A DNA stretch of 57,860 nt from an uncultured Bacteroidales bacterium (GTDB taxonomy: Bacteria > Bacteroidota > Bacteroidia > Bacteroidales > P3). The translations under genes were made by a program, and so were the position numbers. Below, in pieces: positions 17,052 to 24,544 of this stretch; within the stretch, counting starts at the first letter, position 1, and each line of letters begins with the position of its first letter. Location: contig ONGA01000013.1 in NCBI GenBank assembly GCA_900317285.1, forward strand, positions 1 to 57,860. Direction: 5' to 3'. The notes below the pieces were generated by a model. The model searched no databases. It saw nothing but the letters and a program-made list of their open reading frames with translations, and had not been told where the DNA came from.

Positions 17052-18355
17052 GTTTTATGTTTTTCTTTCTTTGCTGCAGGGAACAGGATATTATTGAGTA
17101 TCAGACGATAGCCGGGAGAGTTGGGATAGAGGGAGAGGTCGGTGGGCGGGTCGCCGACATAGTGGCGGTAGTCCTCGGGGTCGTGACCGCCGAGGAAGGT
17201 CCAGGTGCCCTTGCCGTAGTCGCCGTGGAGGTAGCGCACCTCGTTGAATTCCTTGTTTTCGGCGAGGATGATGCAGCTGGTTTTGACGGTTTCGCGGCGG
17301 AAGGCAGTGGTCTGGCCCATGAAGCCGTGGACGATGCGTGTGTGGTTCTGGGTGAGCATGGTGGGAATCCAGTCCCATTTGGCGGAGAAGTCGAAGAGGA
17401 GGAAGAAGTCGTTTTTCTCGTTGACGGTGCGCTGGCGGGAGCGGTCGTCGATGTCGATGGTGGAGATTTCGTATTCGGAGGGGTTGGTGCTGATGCGGAA
17501 ATCCTTGAAGGCAAAGCACTTGCTGTAGTCGAGGAGTTCCTGTGCGTTGGGCTGCATGGGGTCGCCGTCGAACATGACATCGCAGATGTCGACGCCTTCA
17601 GCGGCGAGGGCGACATCGTAGCTGTCGGGTGCGGAGCACATGGCGAAGAGGAATCCGCCGCCCATGACGAAGTCGCGTATTTTCTTCGCAACGGCGAGCT
17701 TGAGCTGGCTCACTTTGCTGAATCCAAGCTTGTTGGCCATTGCCTCCTGGGTGCGGACATCCTCGATGTACCACTGCTGGTTGTGGTGGCTGCCCCAGAA
17801 CTTGCCGTATTGGCCGGTGAAGTCCTCGTGGTGGAGGTGGAGCCAGTCGTAGGTGGGGAGGACGCCGGAGACGACTTCTTCGTCGTAGACGACGTCGTAG
17901 GGTATTTCGGCGTAGGTGAGGACGAGGGTGACGGCGTCGTCCCAGGGGAGTTTGCTCTTGGGGGAGTAGACGGCGATGCGGGGCGCTTTCTGGAGCTTGA
18001 CGGCATCCATGTTGACGGCGGGGTCGGCGATGTGGCTGAGGATGGCGCTGCTCTGGCCGTCGGCGATGATTTCACAGGTGACGCCGCGGAGACGGCACTC
18101 GCGCTCGATGGCGTCGGCGTGTTTCATCATGAAGGCGCCGCCGCGGTAGTTGAGGAGCCAGGTGACCTCGACGTCGCGCTGGAGGGCCCAGTAGGCGATG
18201 CCGTAGGACTTGAGGTGGTTTTTCTGCATGTCGTCCATGGGGATGAGCAGGTAGCTCGCGTGCGCGTGCGCGAACAAAAAAAGGAGAAGCAACACGGTGG
18301 TCACACGTTTCAGGTGTGTCCCAAGGGGGCTGCCGATATGGTTTTCGATTCTCAA
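17048..18355 (-). CDS. Exported conserved Bacteroidales protein of unknown function
   Basis: The product has about 420 residues with a hydrophobic export signal (VLLLLFLFAHAHA) and no further membrane segment. In some Bacteroidota genomes similar proteins carry the label asparagine synthetase B, but I see no AsnB motifs and do not accept that. Conserved-looking blocks include YLLIPMDDMQKNHLKSYG at the mature start, GGGFLFAMCSAPDS (a beta-strand/Cys loop that recalls class I glutamine-amidotransferase-like folds) and LGGHDPEDYRHYVGDPPTDL near the end. There is no in-frame ATG at the start; TTG 18355 or GTG 18304 are candidates. It overlaps the propeller gene by four bases. Confidence 0.65.
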   Translation of the reverse strand: MRIENHIGSPLGTHLKRVTTVLLLLFLFAHAHASYLLIPMDDMQKNHLKSYGIAYWALQRDVEVTWLLNYRGGAFMMKHADAIERECRLRGVTCEIIADGQSSAILSHIADPAVNMDAVKLQKAPRIAVYSPKSKLPWDDAVTLVLTYAEIPYDVVYDEEVVSGVLPTYDWLHLHHEDFTGQYGKFWGSHHNQQWYIEDVRTQEAMANKLGFSKVSQLKLAVAKKIRDFVMGGGFLFAMCSAPDSYDVALAAEGVDICDVMFDGDPMQPNAQELLDYSKCFAFKDFRISTNPSEYEISTIDIDDRSRQRTVNEKNDFFLLFDFSAKWDWIPTMLTQNHTRIVHGFMGQTTAFRRETVKTSCIILAENKEFNEVRYLHGDYGKGTWTFLGGHDPEDYRHYVGDPPTDLSLYPNSPGYRLILNNILFPAAKKEKHKT

Positions 18356-18375
18356 TTTTCAGTTTTCAGTTGTTG

Positions 18376-18457
18376 TGCGGATAGGGGGACTCGAACCCCC
18401 ACTCTTTTCAGAACCAGATCCTAAGTCTGGCGCGGCTACCGATTACGCCATATCCGC
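18376..18457 (-). tRNA. tRNA-Leu (anticodon TAG)
   Basis: The minus strand gives GCGGATA/TATCCGC acceptor pairing with discriminator A, anticodon stem CCAGA/TCTGG with loop CTTAGGA (anticodon TAG, reads CUA), a long variable arm and a T-arm with GGGGG/CCCCC. CCA is not encoded. The exported-protein operon starts only 20 bases downstream. Confidence 0.93.
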
Positions 18458-18476
18458 GGTTTGGATTTTCGGGGTG

Positions 18477-18484
18477 CAAAGATA
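18477..18484 (-). promoter_or_regulatory. Promoter of tRNA-Leu
   Basis: TATCTTTG followed by CA on the minus strand, 20 bases before the tRNA. The downstream exported-protein genes show no separate promoter and may be read through from here. Confidence 0.7.
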
Positions 18485-18544
18485 CGCACTTTTTTCGAAA
18501 CGGGGTCTTTTTTAAGATTTTTTTTTCTTTCGGCATGGGGGGGG

Positions 18545-18666
18545 ATAGGAGAAATTTCTCCTATGTGGGGTTGGGAAGCCTCCTATGGTTGTACTACCAT
18601 TCTCCTATGGTTCTCCTATGGTTCTCCTATGATGCGTATATGATGCGTATATGATGCGTCTATGTC
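18545..18666 (+). repeat. CTCCTATG-family dispersed repeat, copy 2, with a 20-bp palindrome
   Basis: The block 18578-18666 matches the copies at 3-88 (inverted) and 36614-36700, with an altered number of CTCCTATGGTT units. Just before it, 18545-18564 is a perfect 20-bp palindrome, ATAGGAGAAATTTCTCCTAT, made from the same words. The repeat ends five bases before the stop codon of msrA. Confidence 0.85.
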
Positions 18667-18670
18667 GGGG

Positions 18671-19183
18671 TCATTTGCGGGCGTTGGCGCGTCGGGCCAT
18701 CTCGAAAAGTGCTGCCGGGAGGTGGCAGTAGCCGTCGGGATGCTTGTCGAGATAGTCCTGGTGACTTTCGTCGGCGGGGAAGAAGGCGCGGAGGGACTCG
18801 ACCTCGACGGCGAGGGGGTTGCTGTAGCCGTGCTGCACCTGTCGGAAGACCTCGTTGATGACGGGGCAATCCTCGGGGTCGATGTAGTAGATACCAGTGC
18901 GATAGCGCGTTCCCTCGTCCTCGCCCTGCCGGTTGACGGAGGTGGGCTCGATGCAGAGGAAGTAGAGGTCGAGGAGCTTGCGGAGGGGCAGGATGTCGGG
19001 GTCGAAGACCACGCGGACGGTTTCGGCATAGCCCGTGCGGTCGGTGTAGACCTGCTCATAGTCAGGGTTTTCGGTGTTGCCGTTGGCGAAGCCTGTCTGG
19101 GTTTCAAGGACGCCGTTGATCTGCTTAAGATAGTGCTGGACGCCCCAGAAGCAGCCGCCAGCAAGGAATATCGTCTTGGTCAT
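18671..19183 (-). CDS. msrA: Peptide-methionine (S)-S-oxide reductase A
   Basis: This 170-residue cytosolic enzyme reduces S-methionine sulfoxide in proteins using thioredoxin. The catalytic GGCFWG motif (C11) lies at the N-terminus, followed by GFANGNTENPDYEQVYT and the RYRTGIYY segment. The final residues carry no resolving-cysteine motif; a cysteine at DPEDCPV may serve, but this is uncertain. Length is typical of the single-domain type without MsrB. Its stop lies five bases from the CTCCTATG-family repeat. Confidence 0.95.
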   Translation of the reverse strand: MTKTIFLAGGCFWGVQHYLKQINGVLETQTGFANGNTENPDYEQVYTDRTGYAETVRVVFDPDILPLRKLLDLYFLCIEPTSVNRQGEDEGTRYRTGIYYIDPEDCPVINEVFRQVQHGYSNPLAVEVESLRAFFPADESHQDYLDKHPDGYCHLPAALFEMARRANARK

Positions 19184-19286
19184 GTCAGTGCGAGTTGAAA
19201 TTGAAAAGGATAACGCGGGAAGCGGGGAAATATTGTGTTGTGCCGGAAAAGGGGGTCTGCCGCAGGAAAATCATTAGTTTTAGGGA

Positions 19287-19317
19287 TTGCACGGCTGGAG
19301 GGGGGTGCGTACCTTTG
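19287..19317 (+). promoter_or_regulatory. Promoter of the truncated methyltransferase gene
   Basis: TTG (19287-19289), 20 bases, TACCTTTG (19310-19317). It points into the gene remnant at 19386, leaving a leader of about 65 bases. Confidence 0.65.
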
Positions 19318-19385
19318 CAACAGGAAAACAAAATACCGGACTATCTGTAAACAACTAATTATCAAACAAACAAAAAAGAAAAAGC

Positions 19386-19565
19386 ATGGGACTTTTTAGC
19401 AAAATCTTCAGCAATGCGCGCAAACCGGAAGGTTTTATGGGGCGCATGATGGTGAACGGGATGAACGGCGGCCCGCACGCCCGCATGGCGGAATGGGGTT
19501 TGTCGTTCGTGTATCTGGCCGAGATGACTCATTATACCCATTTTCAAAATCGATTGGCGTTGTAA
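19386..19565 (+). pseudogene. N-terminal fragment of a class I SAM methyltransferase
   Basis: The first 40 codons (MGLFSKIFSNARKPEGF, then MMVNGMNGGPHARMAEWGLS) resemble the start of a roughly 200-residue Bacteroidales class I SAM methyltransferase. The reading frame then runs into the first 41-bp tandem repeat and stops at codon 60. No glycine-rich SAM-binding motif remains. A normal promoter is retained upstream. I infer that the rest was replaced or deleted when the AT-rich segment to the right arrived. The family assignment is from memory. Confidence 0.6.
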
Positions 19566-19646
19566 TGATTCATTTTAGGCATTTTCAAAATCATTTGGGA
19601 CTGTAATGATTCATTTTAGCCGTTTTCAAAATCATTTGGAAGCCTA
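19524..19646 (+). repeat. Three tandem 41-bp repeats
   Basis: Units start at 19524, 19565 and 19606 with exact 41-base spacing. Each contains ATGAYTCATT, then TTTTCAAAATC and ATTGG-type words; units 2 and 3 are nearly identical and unit 1 is diverged. The words ATGATT and AATCAT can pair within a unit. The array marks the left edge of the AT-rich segment. Confidence 0.9.
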
Positions 19647-19666
19647 AAAAAACTTTCTGAGCACCG

Positions 19667-20371
19667 TTATTGTTGTTGGTTCATGATTTCTTTGATTTTG
19701 ATATCTAATTCTTCCATGACATTTTCATATTCCCTTTTAATCCGATAATATTGTTTGTGTTCTTTGATTTGTTCATCATTTTCTTCTATGTTTTTTCTAA
19801 ACTCCTTGATTGCATGTTCAACAGACCTGCCATTGTATGGAGAGCGTTTATCATGTATTATCCTTTTACCATTAGCATTCTCTACAATCATATTTGCTCC
19901 AGTTAGGGACATTTCAGATAACTCGCTAATAAAAATGCTTAAATAACCGAAAATATTCGTAAAATCATCTCTTTCGGAATTAAGCGCAGATAAGATTGCA
20001 TGGTGCATAAATATTACAGCATCCGCATCGTGCATCAGTCCCAGCTGATTCTGGTATGATATGAGCGAATGCATAATGTCGATATTCTCTTGCGACCGCT
20101 TTTCGTACATATCCACTTGATTTTGCAGTTGTTCAAATTCCTCTGCAATCTTCTCGTTACGTCTGATGGATTCTTTCACATCAATGGTATTCCAAATCTG
20201 ATAACCAACCATAAGCGTAGCACAAATGGCAATTAGTCCTACTGCAACGCCAATATAGTTGATTTCGCAGCCGCAAATGGTTACTCCATAGGTCAAAGAT
20301 ATAACTAAAGCCACCACGGAGAGTACCGTTGCCAAAATACTGAAAAACTTTGCTGAATCTTTATGTTTCAT
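19667..20371 (-). CDS. Unknown two-pass membrane protein with coiled-coil domain
   Basis: This 234-residue protein is not recognised. It has two hydrophobic segments (residues about 9-29 and 38-60), then a long charged, mostly helical region with coiled-coil character (EKIAEEFEQLQNQVDMYEKR and later ENDEQIKEHKQYYRIKREYE). The topology suggests a membrane-anchored cytosolic helical domain. It is 12 bases downstream of the secreted unknown at 20384, so they form an operon. Composition is AT-rich compared with msrA and zupT, suggesting transfer. A phage-defence or surface function would be a guess. Confidence 0.6.
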   Translation of the reverse strand: MKHKDSAKFFSILATVLSVVALVISLTYGVTICGCEINYIGVAVGLIAICATLMVGYQIWNTIDVKESIRRNEKIAEEFEQLQNQVDMYEKRSQENIDIMHSLISYQNQLGLMHDADAVIFMHHAILSALNSERDDFTNIFGYLSIFISELSEMSLTGANMIVENANGKRIIHDKRSPYNGRSVEHAIKEFRKNIEENDEQIKEHKQYYRIKREYENVMEELDIKIKEIMNQQQ

Positions 20372-20383
20372 TTTGATATATTA

Positions 20384-21805
20384 TTATTCTCTTAATTCTG
20401 GATATTTCCATTCCCATTTTAATGTAAACGTGAAAATGTAGGTGTACGTTGTTGAGCCTACCTGCACTGGCAGCATCAATCTCATTTCTTTTCCATCATT
20501 CACTCCACCATTATTATAACCTCCGTAACCGCCCATCAACCGCTTACCTCCATAGTATTTCTCAGAACAAAAAAAGTCTGATAGCTGTGCAAGCGCTGGT
20601 ATTATGGCCGGTTGTTGGCTTTTTTGGAGCGCTTCAATATCAGCCCCTTTGTGTAGTATCCTTTCCGTAAACCCATCGAAGTTCACGATTATAGCTTCAT
20701 CCCATAGCAACTTCATCGTACTGTTCGTCATGTTTTTTAACATAAAGTCGAATCTCATGTCATACTCAAGAGCATTCCACTTGATTGATATTATATTATC
20801 TTCATAAATTGAACTATTTGTAATCTTACCCTTTCTTACATTTTGGTTTTTGGGCTTTTCAACTTTTGTAAGCTCAAAATGATAATCACCTGCATTTTTT
20901 TTCCCTTGCAGAATAACGGTATTGATTGAGTCTATTTTACTCTTCTCATGCAGTTCTTTTGATGCAAGGTCATTGCCCGTATACACGTAGATTCCACTAC
21001 TCAAGTTCGAGTTGACCCACCAATGATCATACCGTTTATCATATGAAACTGCTTTGATACAAACCGAATCATCGCTTCTAGTGTAGGATAGTGTTATATG
21101 GGGATTTGAAGAGAACCTGTACTTATATGAGACAGCAACATCCATAATGGTAATTTTCTTGAAGTAGACATATTCCGTCCAATTGTCATATATTCTTCTA
21201 TTTTCCGCGCGATGATTATTTATGGTCAAGATTCTATAATCATAATTTAATGTGTCCCTACCATGTACACGTACATAGAGATTAGGTTTAATAATTTCAG
21301 AAGAAAGAGAGCCGATATTGCACAAGTTGATATAGTCATACAGATTTTTTGTTTTCTTTAGGACATAATCGCTTTCGAAAAATCTAATTGTATCTCTATC
21401 ATACGTGTTTAATAGGAATATTATTTTGTATCTAACATGAATTCCACCGGTAATTTTATATTGTATTTGACCATCTGAAATTGATAGTACAACCATTTTT
21501 TTGTTAGCTATAGTGGATGATGGGGTATACTCATTTTCTGACGTTCCACCATACACAAGTATTGGATGTTTTTTCCGTTTATCCTTTATATCATATCTAT
21601 TATTGGTATAAAAAAAACCATCACAATAGTAGCCATCGCATACCGTTGGCTCAATGTTCCTACTTTTGTCGTAGCAAAAAATTATTGTATCACCTACATG
21701 TATTCCCCTATCGAAATACTCTTTCTTCAAAAGATTTTGCTGTGCAAATGCTGTGCTTACCATTGCAATAAATGCGATTGAGAGAATAGCTGTTTTTTTA
21801 TTCAT
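20384..21805 (-). CDS. Unknown secreted protein, AT-rich
   Basis: This 473-residue protein has a clear signal peptide (cut near AFAQQ). The mature part is rich in beta-type sequence with many Tyr, Asn and Ile residues and no motif I can name. Near its end is a Gly/Tyr-rich loop (GGKRLMGGYGGYNNGGVND). No lipobox or sorting domain is visible. It is the first gene of a two-gene minus-strand operon, and no clear -7 element is visible upstream. The AT-rich codon use contrasts strongly with the flanking genes. Confidence 0.6.
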   Translation of the reverse strand: MNKKTAILSIAFIAMVSTAFAQQNLLKKEYFDRGIHVGDTIIFCYDKSRNIEPTVCDGYYCDGFFYTNNRYDIKDKRKKHPILVYGGTSENEYTPSSTIANKKMVVLSISDGQIQYKITGGIHVRYKIIFLLNTYDRDTIRFFESDYVLKKTKNLYDYINLCNIGSLSSEIIKPNLYVRVHGRDTLNYDYRILTINNHRAENRRIYDNWTEYVYFKKITIMDVAVSYKYRFSSNPHITLSYTRSDDSVCIKAVSYDKRYDHWWVNSNLSSGIYVYTGNDLASKELHEKSKIDSINTVILQGKKNAGDYHFELTKVEKPKNQNVRKGKITNSSIYEDNIISIKWNALEYDMRFDFMLKNMTNSTMKLLWDEAIIVNFDGFTERILHKGADIEALQKSQQPAIIPALAQLSDFFCSEKYYGGKRLMGGYGGYNNGGVNDGKEMRLMLPVQVGSTTYTYIFTFTLKWEWKYPELRE

Positions 21806-22093
21806 ATCAGTTAATTATTAATTATACGTTCTAAGTAAAACATCCCACCCCGCCGCAAGTTTGCGGCAGAGAGAGGCAAATGAATTAAAAACAAAAAGAG
21901 ATTGCAACGCACCAAGGCTCCTCTGCGCGAGCCACAGGCTCTTGCACCCCGGACGATTACCTGTGCAATTCGTGGGGGTAGAACTCAGCGAGTTATGAGC
22001 GTTGCAAATCATATACCGTTTTTCTTACGCCATATTTAACGTCAACTCACCGAAAATATTGTGCCAGCCGGGAACTAAATATGCAACATAAAG

Positions 22094-22134
22094 AGCCATC
22101 CGCCAAGGAGGTGTGGTTCCCGAGGCGGATGGCT
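22094..22134. terminator. Possible terminator hairpin
   Basis: AGCCATCCGCC (22094-22104) pairs perfectly with 22124-22134 around a 19-base loop. Short pyrimidine tails (TCTTTG on plus, CTTTAT on minus) follow on both sides. No intact gene ends next to it, so it may be a relic. Confidence 0.5.
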
Positions 22135-22164
22135 TCTTTGCTTCGGATGGGATAAATGCGGGTT

Positions 22165-22400
22165 TTACTCCTTCCCGTCGATGGAGACCAGCTTGTACTG
22201 GCGGCTGCCGAGGCCTATCTTCTCGGCGTGCTCGACACCTACCACGCCTTACGCACCGAAGAGCCCTACGACTGGATGTCGTCGCGTACCCGTGCCCGGG
22301 GAGAGTTCCGTCTCGAGAAAGACGGCGGCGGAATGTTCGTCTCCGCCAACCTCGTGTACAATGCCCTGCACAAGGACCTGTCCGGCTTCCAATTATTACA
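22165..22400 (+). pseudogene. Unidentified coding remnant
   Basis: One plus-strand frame has the strong third-position C/G bias of host genes and a natural-looking composition (AEAYLLGVLDTYHALR and GGGMFVSANLVYNALHKDL), but no proper start and no recognised family. It breaks into AT-rich sequence near 22392. A minus-strand reading ending in LGSRQYKLVSIDGKE at 22170 is another option. I regard it as debris of a lost gene. Confidence 0.3.
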
Positions 22401-22463
22401 AAACACGATTTTTGCCACTTTTCCGGAAAGCAGATTAAAAACTGAAGAGTGGATTGAATTCCC

Positions 22464-22492
22464 TTGTATCTGAAACAAATTTTGTATTTTTG
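22464..22492 (+). promoter_or_regulatory. Promoter of zupT
   Basis: TTG (22464-22466), 18 bases, TATTTTTG (22485-22492) followed by CA. The ATG at 22513 then has a leader of about 15 bases. Confidence 0.8.
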
Positions 22493-22512
22493 CAGCAAGA
22501 TTGTTTAATGTC

Positions 22513-23271
22513 ATGAATGCCGTAATCATCGGAATATTAATACCTTTGATAGGAACAATGCTGGGATCGGCATTTGTTTTCTTCATGAAGAAGGACATCC
22601 CCGACCGGCTGCAGAAGACGCTGCTGGGATTTGCCAGCGGGGTGATGGTGGCGGCGAGCGTATGGTCGCTGCTGATACCGTCGATAGAGATGGCCCGAGA
22701 GAGCGTGGTGCCTGCCGCCGTGGGGTTCCTGGCGGGCATTGTGTTCCTGCTGCTGATTGACGAATTGACGCCGCACCTGCATGTCGGTGCCCAGAAAGCC
22801 GAAGGACCTCACAGCCGCCTCTCACGGACGATGATGCTGGCGCTGGCCGTAACAATACATAACCTGCCGGAAGGTATGGCTGTGGGTGTAGTATTCGCCG
22901 GAGAGGCCCAGGGGCTGACACTCAGCGCCGCGCTGGCGGTCTCCATAGGCATAGCCATACAGAACATTCCTGAAGGGGCCATCATCTCGATGCCGATGCA
23001 CGCCGAGGGCAACTCGCGAGGGAAGTCGTTCCTCATCGGCACCCTGAGCGGCGTGGTGGAGCCCGTCGGCTCGGTGGCGATACTGCTCCTGGCGGGAGTG
23101 CTCGGCGTAGCCCTACCCTACCTGCTTGCGTTTGCAGCAGGTGCCATGATGTATGTCGTGGTGGAAGAGCTCATCCCGGAGACCGCCCAAGGCAGACATA
23201 CCAATCTCTCCACCATCGGTTTCGCCGTGGGATTCGTGCTGATGATGGTGATGGACGTGCTGCTGGGGTAG
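22513..23271 (+). CDS. zupT: ZIP-family metal transporter
   Basis: This 252-residue inner-membrane protein has about eight membrane segments and imports divalent metals such as zinc or manganese. The metal-site helices are visible: HNLPEGMAVG in the fourth segment and QNIPEGAIISMPM in the fifth; a short histidine-containing loop (PHLHVGAQ) lies between segments 3 and 4. The ATG at 22513 is chosen because the TTG at 22501 sits almost at the predicted transcription start. It converges with the glutathione peroxidase gene, with three bases between stops. Confidence 0.9.
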   Translation: MNAVIIGILIPLIGTMLGSAFVFFMKKDIPDRLQKTLLGFASGVMVAASVWSLLIPSIEMARESVVPAAVGFLAGIVFLLLIDELTPHLHVGAQKAEGPHSRLSRTMMLALAVTIHNLPEGMAVGVVFAGEAQGLTLSAALAVSIGIAIQNIPEGAIISMPMHAEGNSRGKSFLIGTLSGVVEPVGSVAILLLAGVLGVALPYLLAFAAGAMMYVVVEELIPETAQGRHTNLSTIGFAVGFVLMMVMDVLLG

Positions 23272-23274
23272 AGG

Positions 23275-23817
23275 CTAGAGCATCGCCTCAATATCTTTCT
23301 CAAAGTCCTTGGGCTCGGTGGTAGGGGCATAGCGCTTCACCACGGTGCCGTCGCGCGAGATGAGGAACTTGGTGAAATTCCACTTGATGTCGCTGTCTTT
23401 CTCGACGCTCTTGCTGATGGTCTTGAAGAGGGCGGCGGCACCTTTGGCCTTGAGACCGTGGTACTCCTCGGAGGGCGCCACAGTCTTGAGATACTCGAAG
23501 ACGGGGTGAGCCTCAGGACCGTTGACGTCGATTTTCTTCATAATCTGGAAGGTGACGCCGTAGTTGAGGCGGCAGAACTCCTCGATTTCGCCGTCGGAGC
23601 CGGGATCCTGTTCCTTGAACTGGTTGCAAGGGAAGCCGATACATACGAGACCGCGGTCGCGGTATTTCTCATTTAGAGCCTCGAGACCGTCGAACTGGGG
23701 TGTGAAACCGCATTTGCTGGCGGTGTTGATGATGAGCAGCACCTTGCCCTTGAAGTCGGCAAAGTCAATCTCCTTGCCGTTGCTGGCGAGGGCTTTGAAA
23801 TCGTAAATGGTTGCCAT
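23275..23817 (-). CDS. Glutathione peroxidase family protein (thiol peroxidase)
   Basis: This 180-residue protein reduces hydroperoxides. The peroxidatic cysteine is C36 in [11 protein letters not shown], with the usual GFPCNQF segment and the KWNFTKFLI motif that supplies Trp and Asn of the active site. It uses Cys, not selenocysteine, and in bacteria of this kind the electron donor is probably thioredoxin, as Bacteroidota generally lack glutathione. No signal peptide. Convergent with zupT; no promoter recognised in the 100 AT-rich bases upstream. Confidence 0.93.
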   Translation of the reverse strand: MATIYDFKALASNGKEIDFADFKGKVLLIINTASKCGFTPQFDGLEALNEKYRDRGLVCIGFPCNQFKEQDPGSDGEIEEFCRLNYGVTFQIMKKIDVNGPEAHPVFEYLKTVAPSEEYHGLKAKGAAALFKTISKSVEKDSDIKWNFTKFLISRDGTVVKRYAPTTEPKDFEKDIEAML

Positions 23818-23921
23818 AATATGAAGTTTAATGGATTTGCGCCTTTTTAAAGTGCAAAATTAATAATTTTTTTTTGATATGGAATCAAAAAGTTTTTTTT
23901 CACAAAAAAGGAAATAAAATT

Positions 23922-23951
23922 TTGCCAGTTCGAAAAAAGGTCGTATCTTTG
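23922..23951 (+). promoter_or_regulatory. Promoter of rpmE2
   Basis: TTG (23922-23924), 19 bases, TATCTTTG (23944-23951) followed by CA: a full-consensus Bacteroidota promoter, with a leader of about 70 bases. Confidence 0.88.
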
Positions 23952-23984
23952 CAGCACGAAAAAAATAAACGGAATATAAACAAT

Positions 23985-24009
23985 CGTCTAACAATTAACG
24001 GGTTAGACG
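23985..24009 (+). promoter_or_regulatory. Hairpin in the L31 mRNA leader
   Basis: CGTCTAAC (23985-23992) and GTTAGACG (24002-24009) form a perfect 8-bp stem with a 9-base loop, ending 15 bases before the rpmE2 start. The position suits autoregulation by binding of L31 or control of ribosome access. Confidence 0.55.
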
Positions 24010-24024
24010 GCAAAAAGTAAGAAA

Positions 24025-24288
24025 ATGAAAAAAGGAATTCATCCCGAAAACTACCGCCTCGTGGTGTTCAAAGACATGTCGAACGACAATATGATTCTCA
24101 CCAAGAGCTGCGCCAGCACCAAAGAGACCGTTGTCTATACCGATGGTAAAGAGTATCCCGTTGTGAAGCTCGAAATCTCGAACACTTCGCACCCCTTCTT
24201 CACCGGTAAGCTGAAACTCGTTGACACCGCTGGACGCGTCGACAAGTTCATGAACAAGTACAAAAAGTACGCCAAGAAGGCCGAATAA
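24025..24288 (+). CDS. rpmE2: 50S ribosomal protein L31, type B
   Basis: This 87-residue protein begins [21 protein letters not shown] and contains the [11 protein letters not shown] motif conserved in L31. It lacks the CxxC zinc cysteines, so it belongs to the zinc-independent type B form. The gene is monocistronic: strong promoter at 23922-23951, a leader with a stable hairpin, and a terminator at 24330-24355. The nearness of zupT fits zinc-related physiology, but no shared control element is visible. Confidence 0.96.
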   Translation: MKKGIHPENYRLVVFKDMSNDNMILTKSCASTKETVVYTDGKEYPVVKLEISNTSHPFFTGKLKLVDTAGRVDKFMNKYKKYAKKAE

Positions 24289-24329
24289 GAAAAGAAAAGG
24301 TAATTTGTTTTAGATTTTTAGATTCAGAG

Positions 24330-24355
24330 ACCCCGCCCGAACAAGGCGGGGTTTT
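24330..24355 (+). terminator. Terminator of rpmE2
   Basis: CCCCGCC (24331-24337) pairs with GGCGGGG (24345-24351), followed by TTTT. Confidence 0.85.
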
Positions 24356-24361
24356 CTATTT

Positions 24362-24450
24362 TCCCTGAGCATATTTAACGTAAATGTACCGTGAATTACC
24401 GTAAATTAGTTTATGACAATTGCAGGTTAATTCACGATAATTCACGTTCA
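24362..24450. repeat. Short AT-rich repeat spacer
   Basis: Words such as GTGAATTACCGTAAATTA and the inverted TTAATTCACGATAATTCACG alternate here, giving weak internal complementarity. Similar word-play fills other gaps (11741-11770, 30695-30727, 31394-31481, 57686-57720). No gene is supported. Confidence 0.55.
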
Positions 24451-24507
24451 TACAAAAGCGCGTCAAACAATCTTTCATGTGTCGGTGTCAGTATCGGGAA
24501 AAATTTG

Positions 24508-24515
24508 TATCTTTG
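24508..24515 (+). promoter_or_regulatory. Promoter of the first bleomycin-hydrolase-like gene
   Basis: TATCTTTG followed by CA, 29 bases before the ATG. Confidence 0.8.
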
Positions 24516-24544
24516 CACCGCGAAAAATAAAAACAATATAAAAT

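Larger units (their letters stand above)
21806..22484. other. Gene-poor interval with palindromes and a gene remnant
   Basis: This stretch holds no intact gene that I can support. It contains a GCCGCAA/TTGCGGC palindrome near 21852-21867, a TTGCAC/GTGCAA pair near 21952-21978, a strong hairpin at 22094-22134 and a GC-rich stretch at about 22165-22400 that looks like old coding DNA. It forms the right edge of the AT-rich segment before zupT. Confidence 0.5.

Noticed and set aside
17048-18355. Label asparagine synthetase B for the exported protein
   Set aside because: No N-terminal nucleophile amidotransferase or synthetase motif is visible, and the protein carries an export signal.
21840-22020. 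Possible structured RNA (tmRNA or RNase P like)
   Set aside because: Short palindromes are present, but no conserved core sequence, tRNA-like end or promoter could be found.
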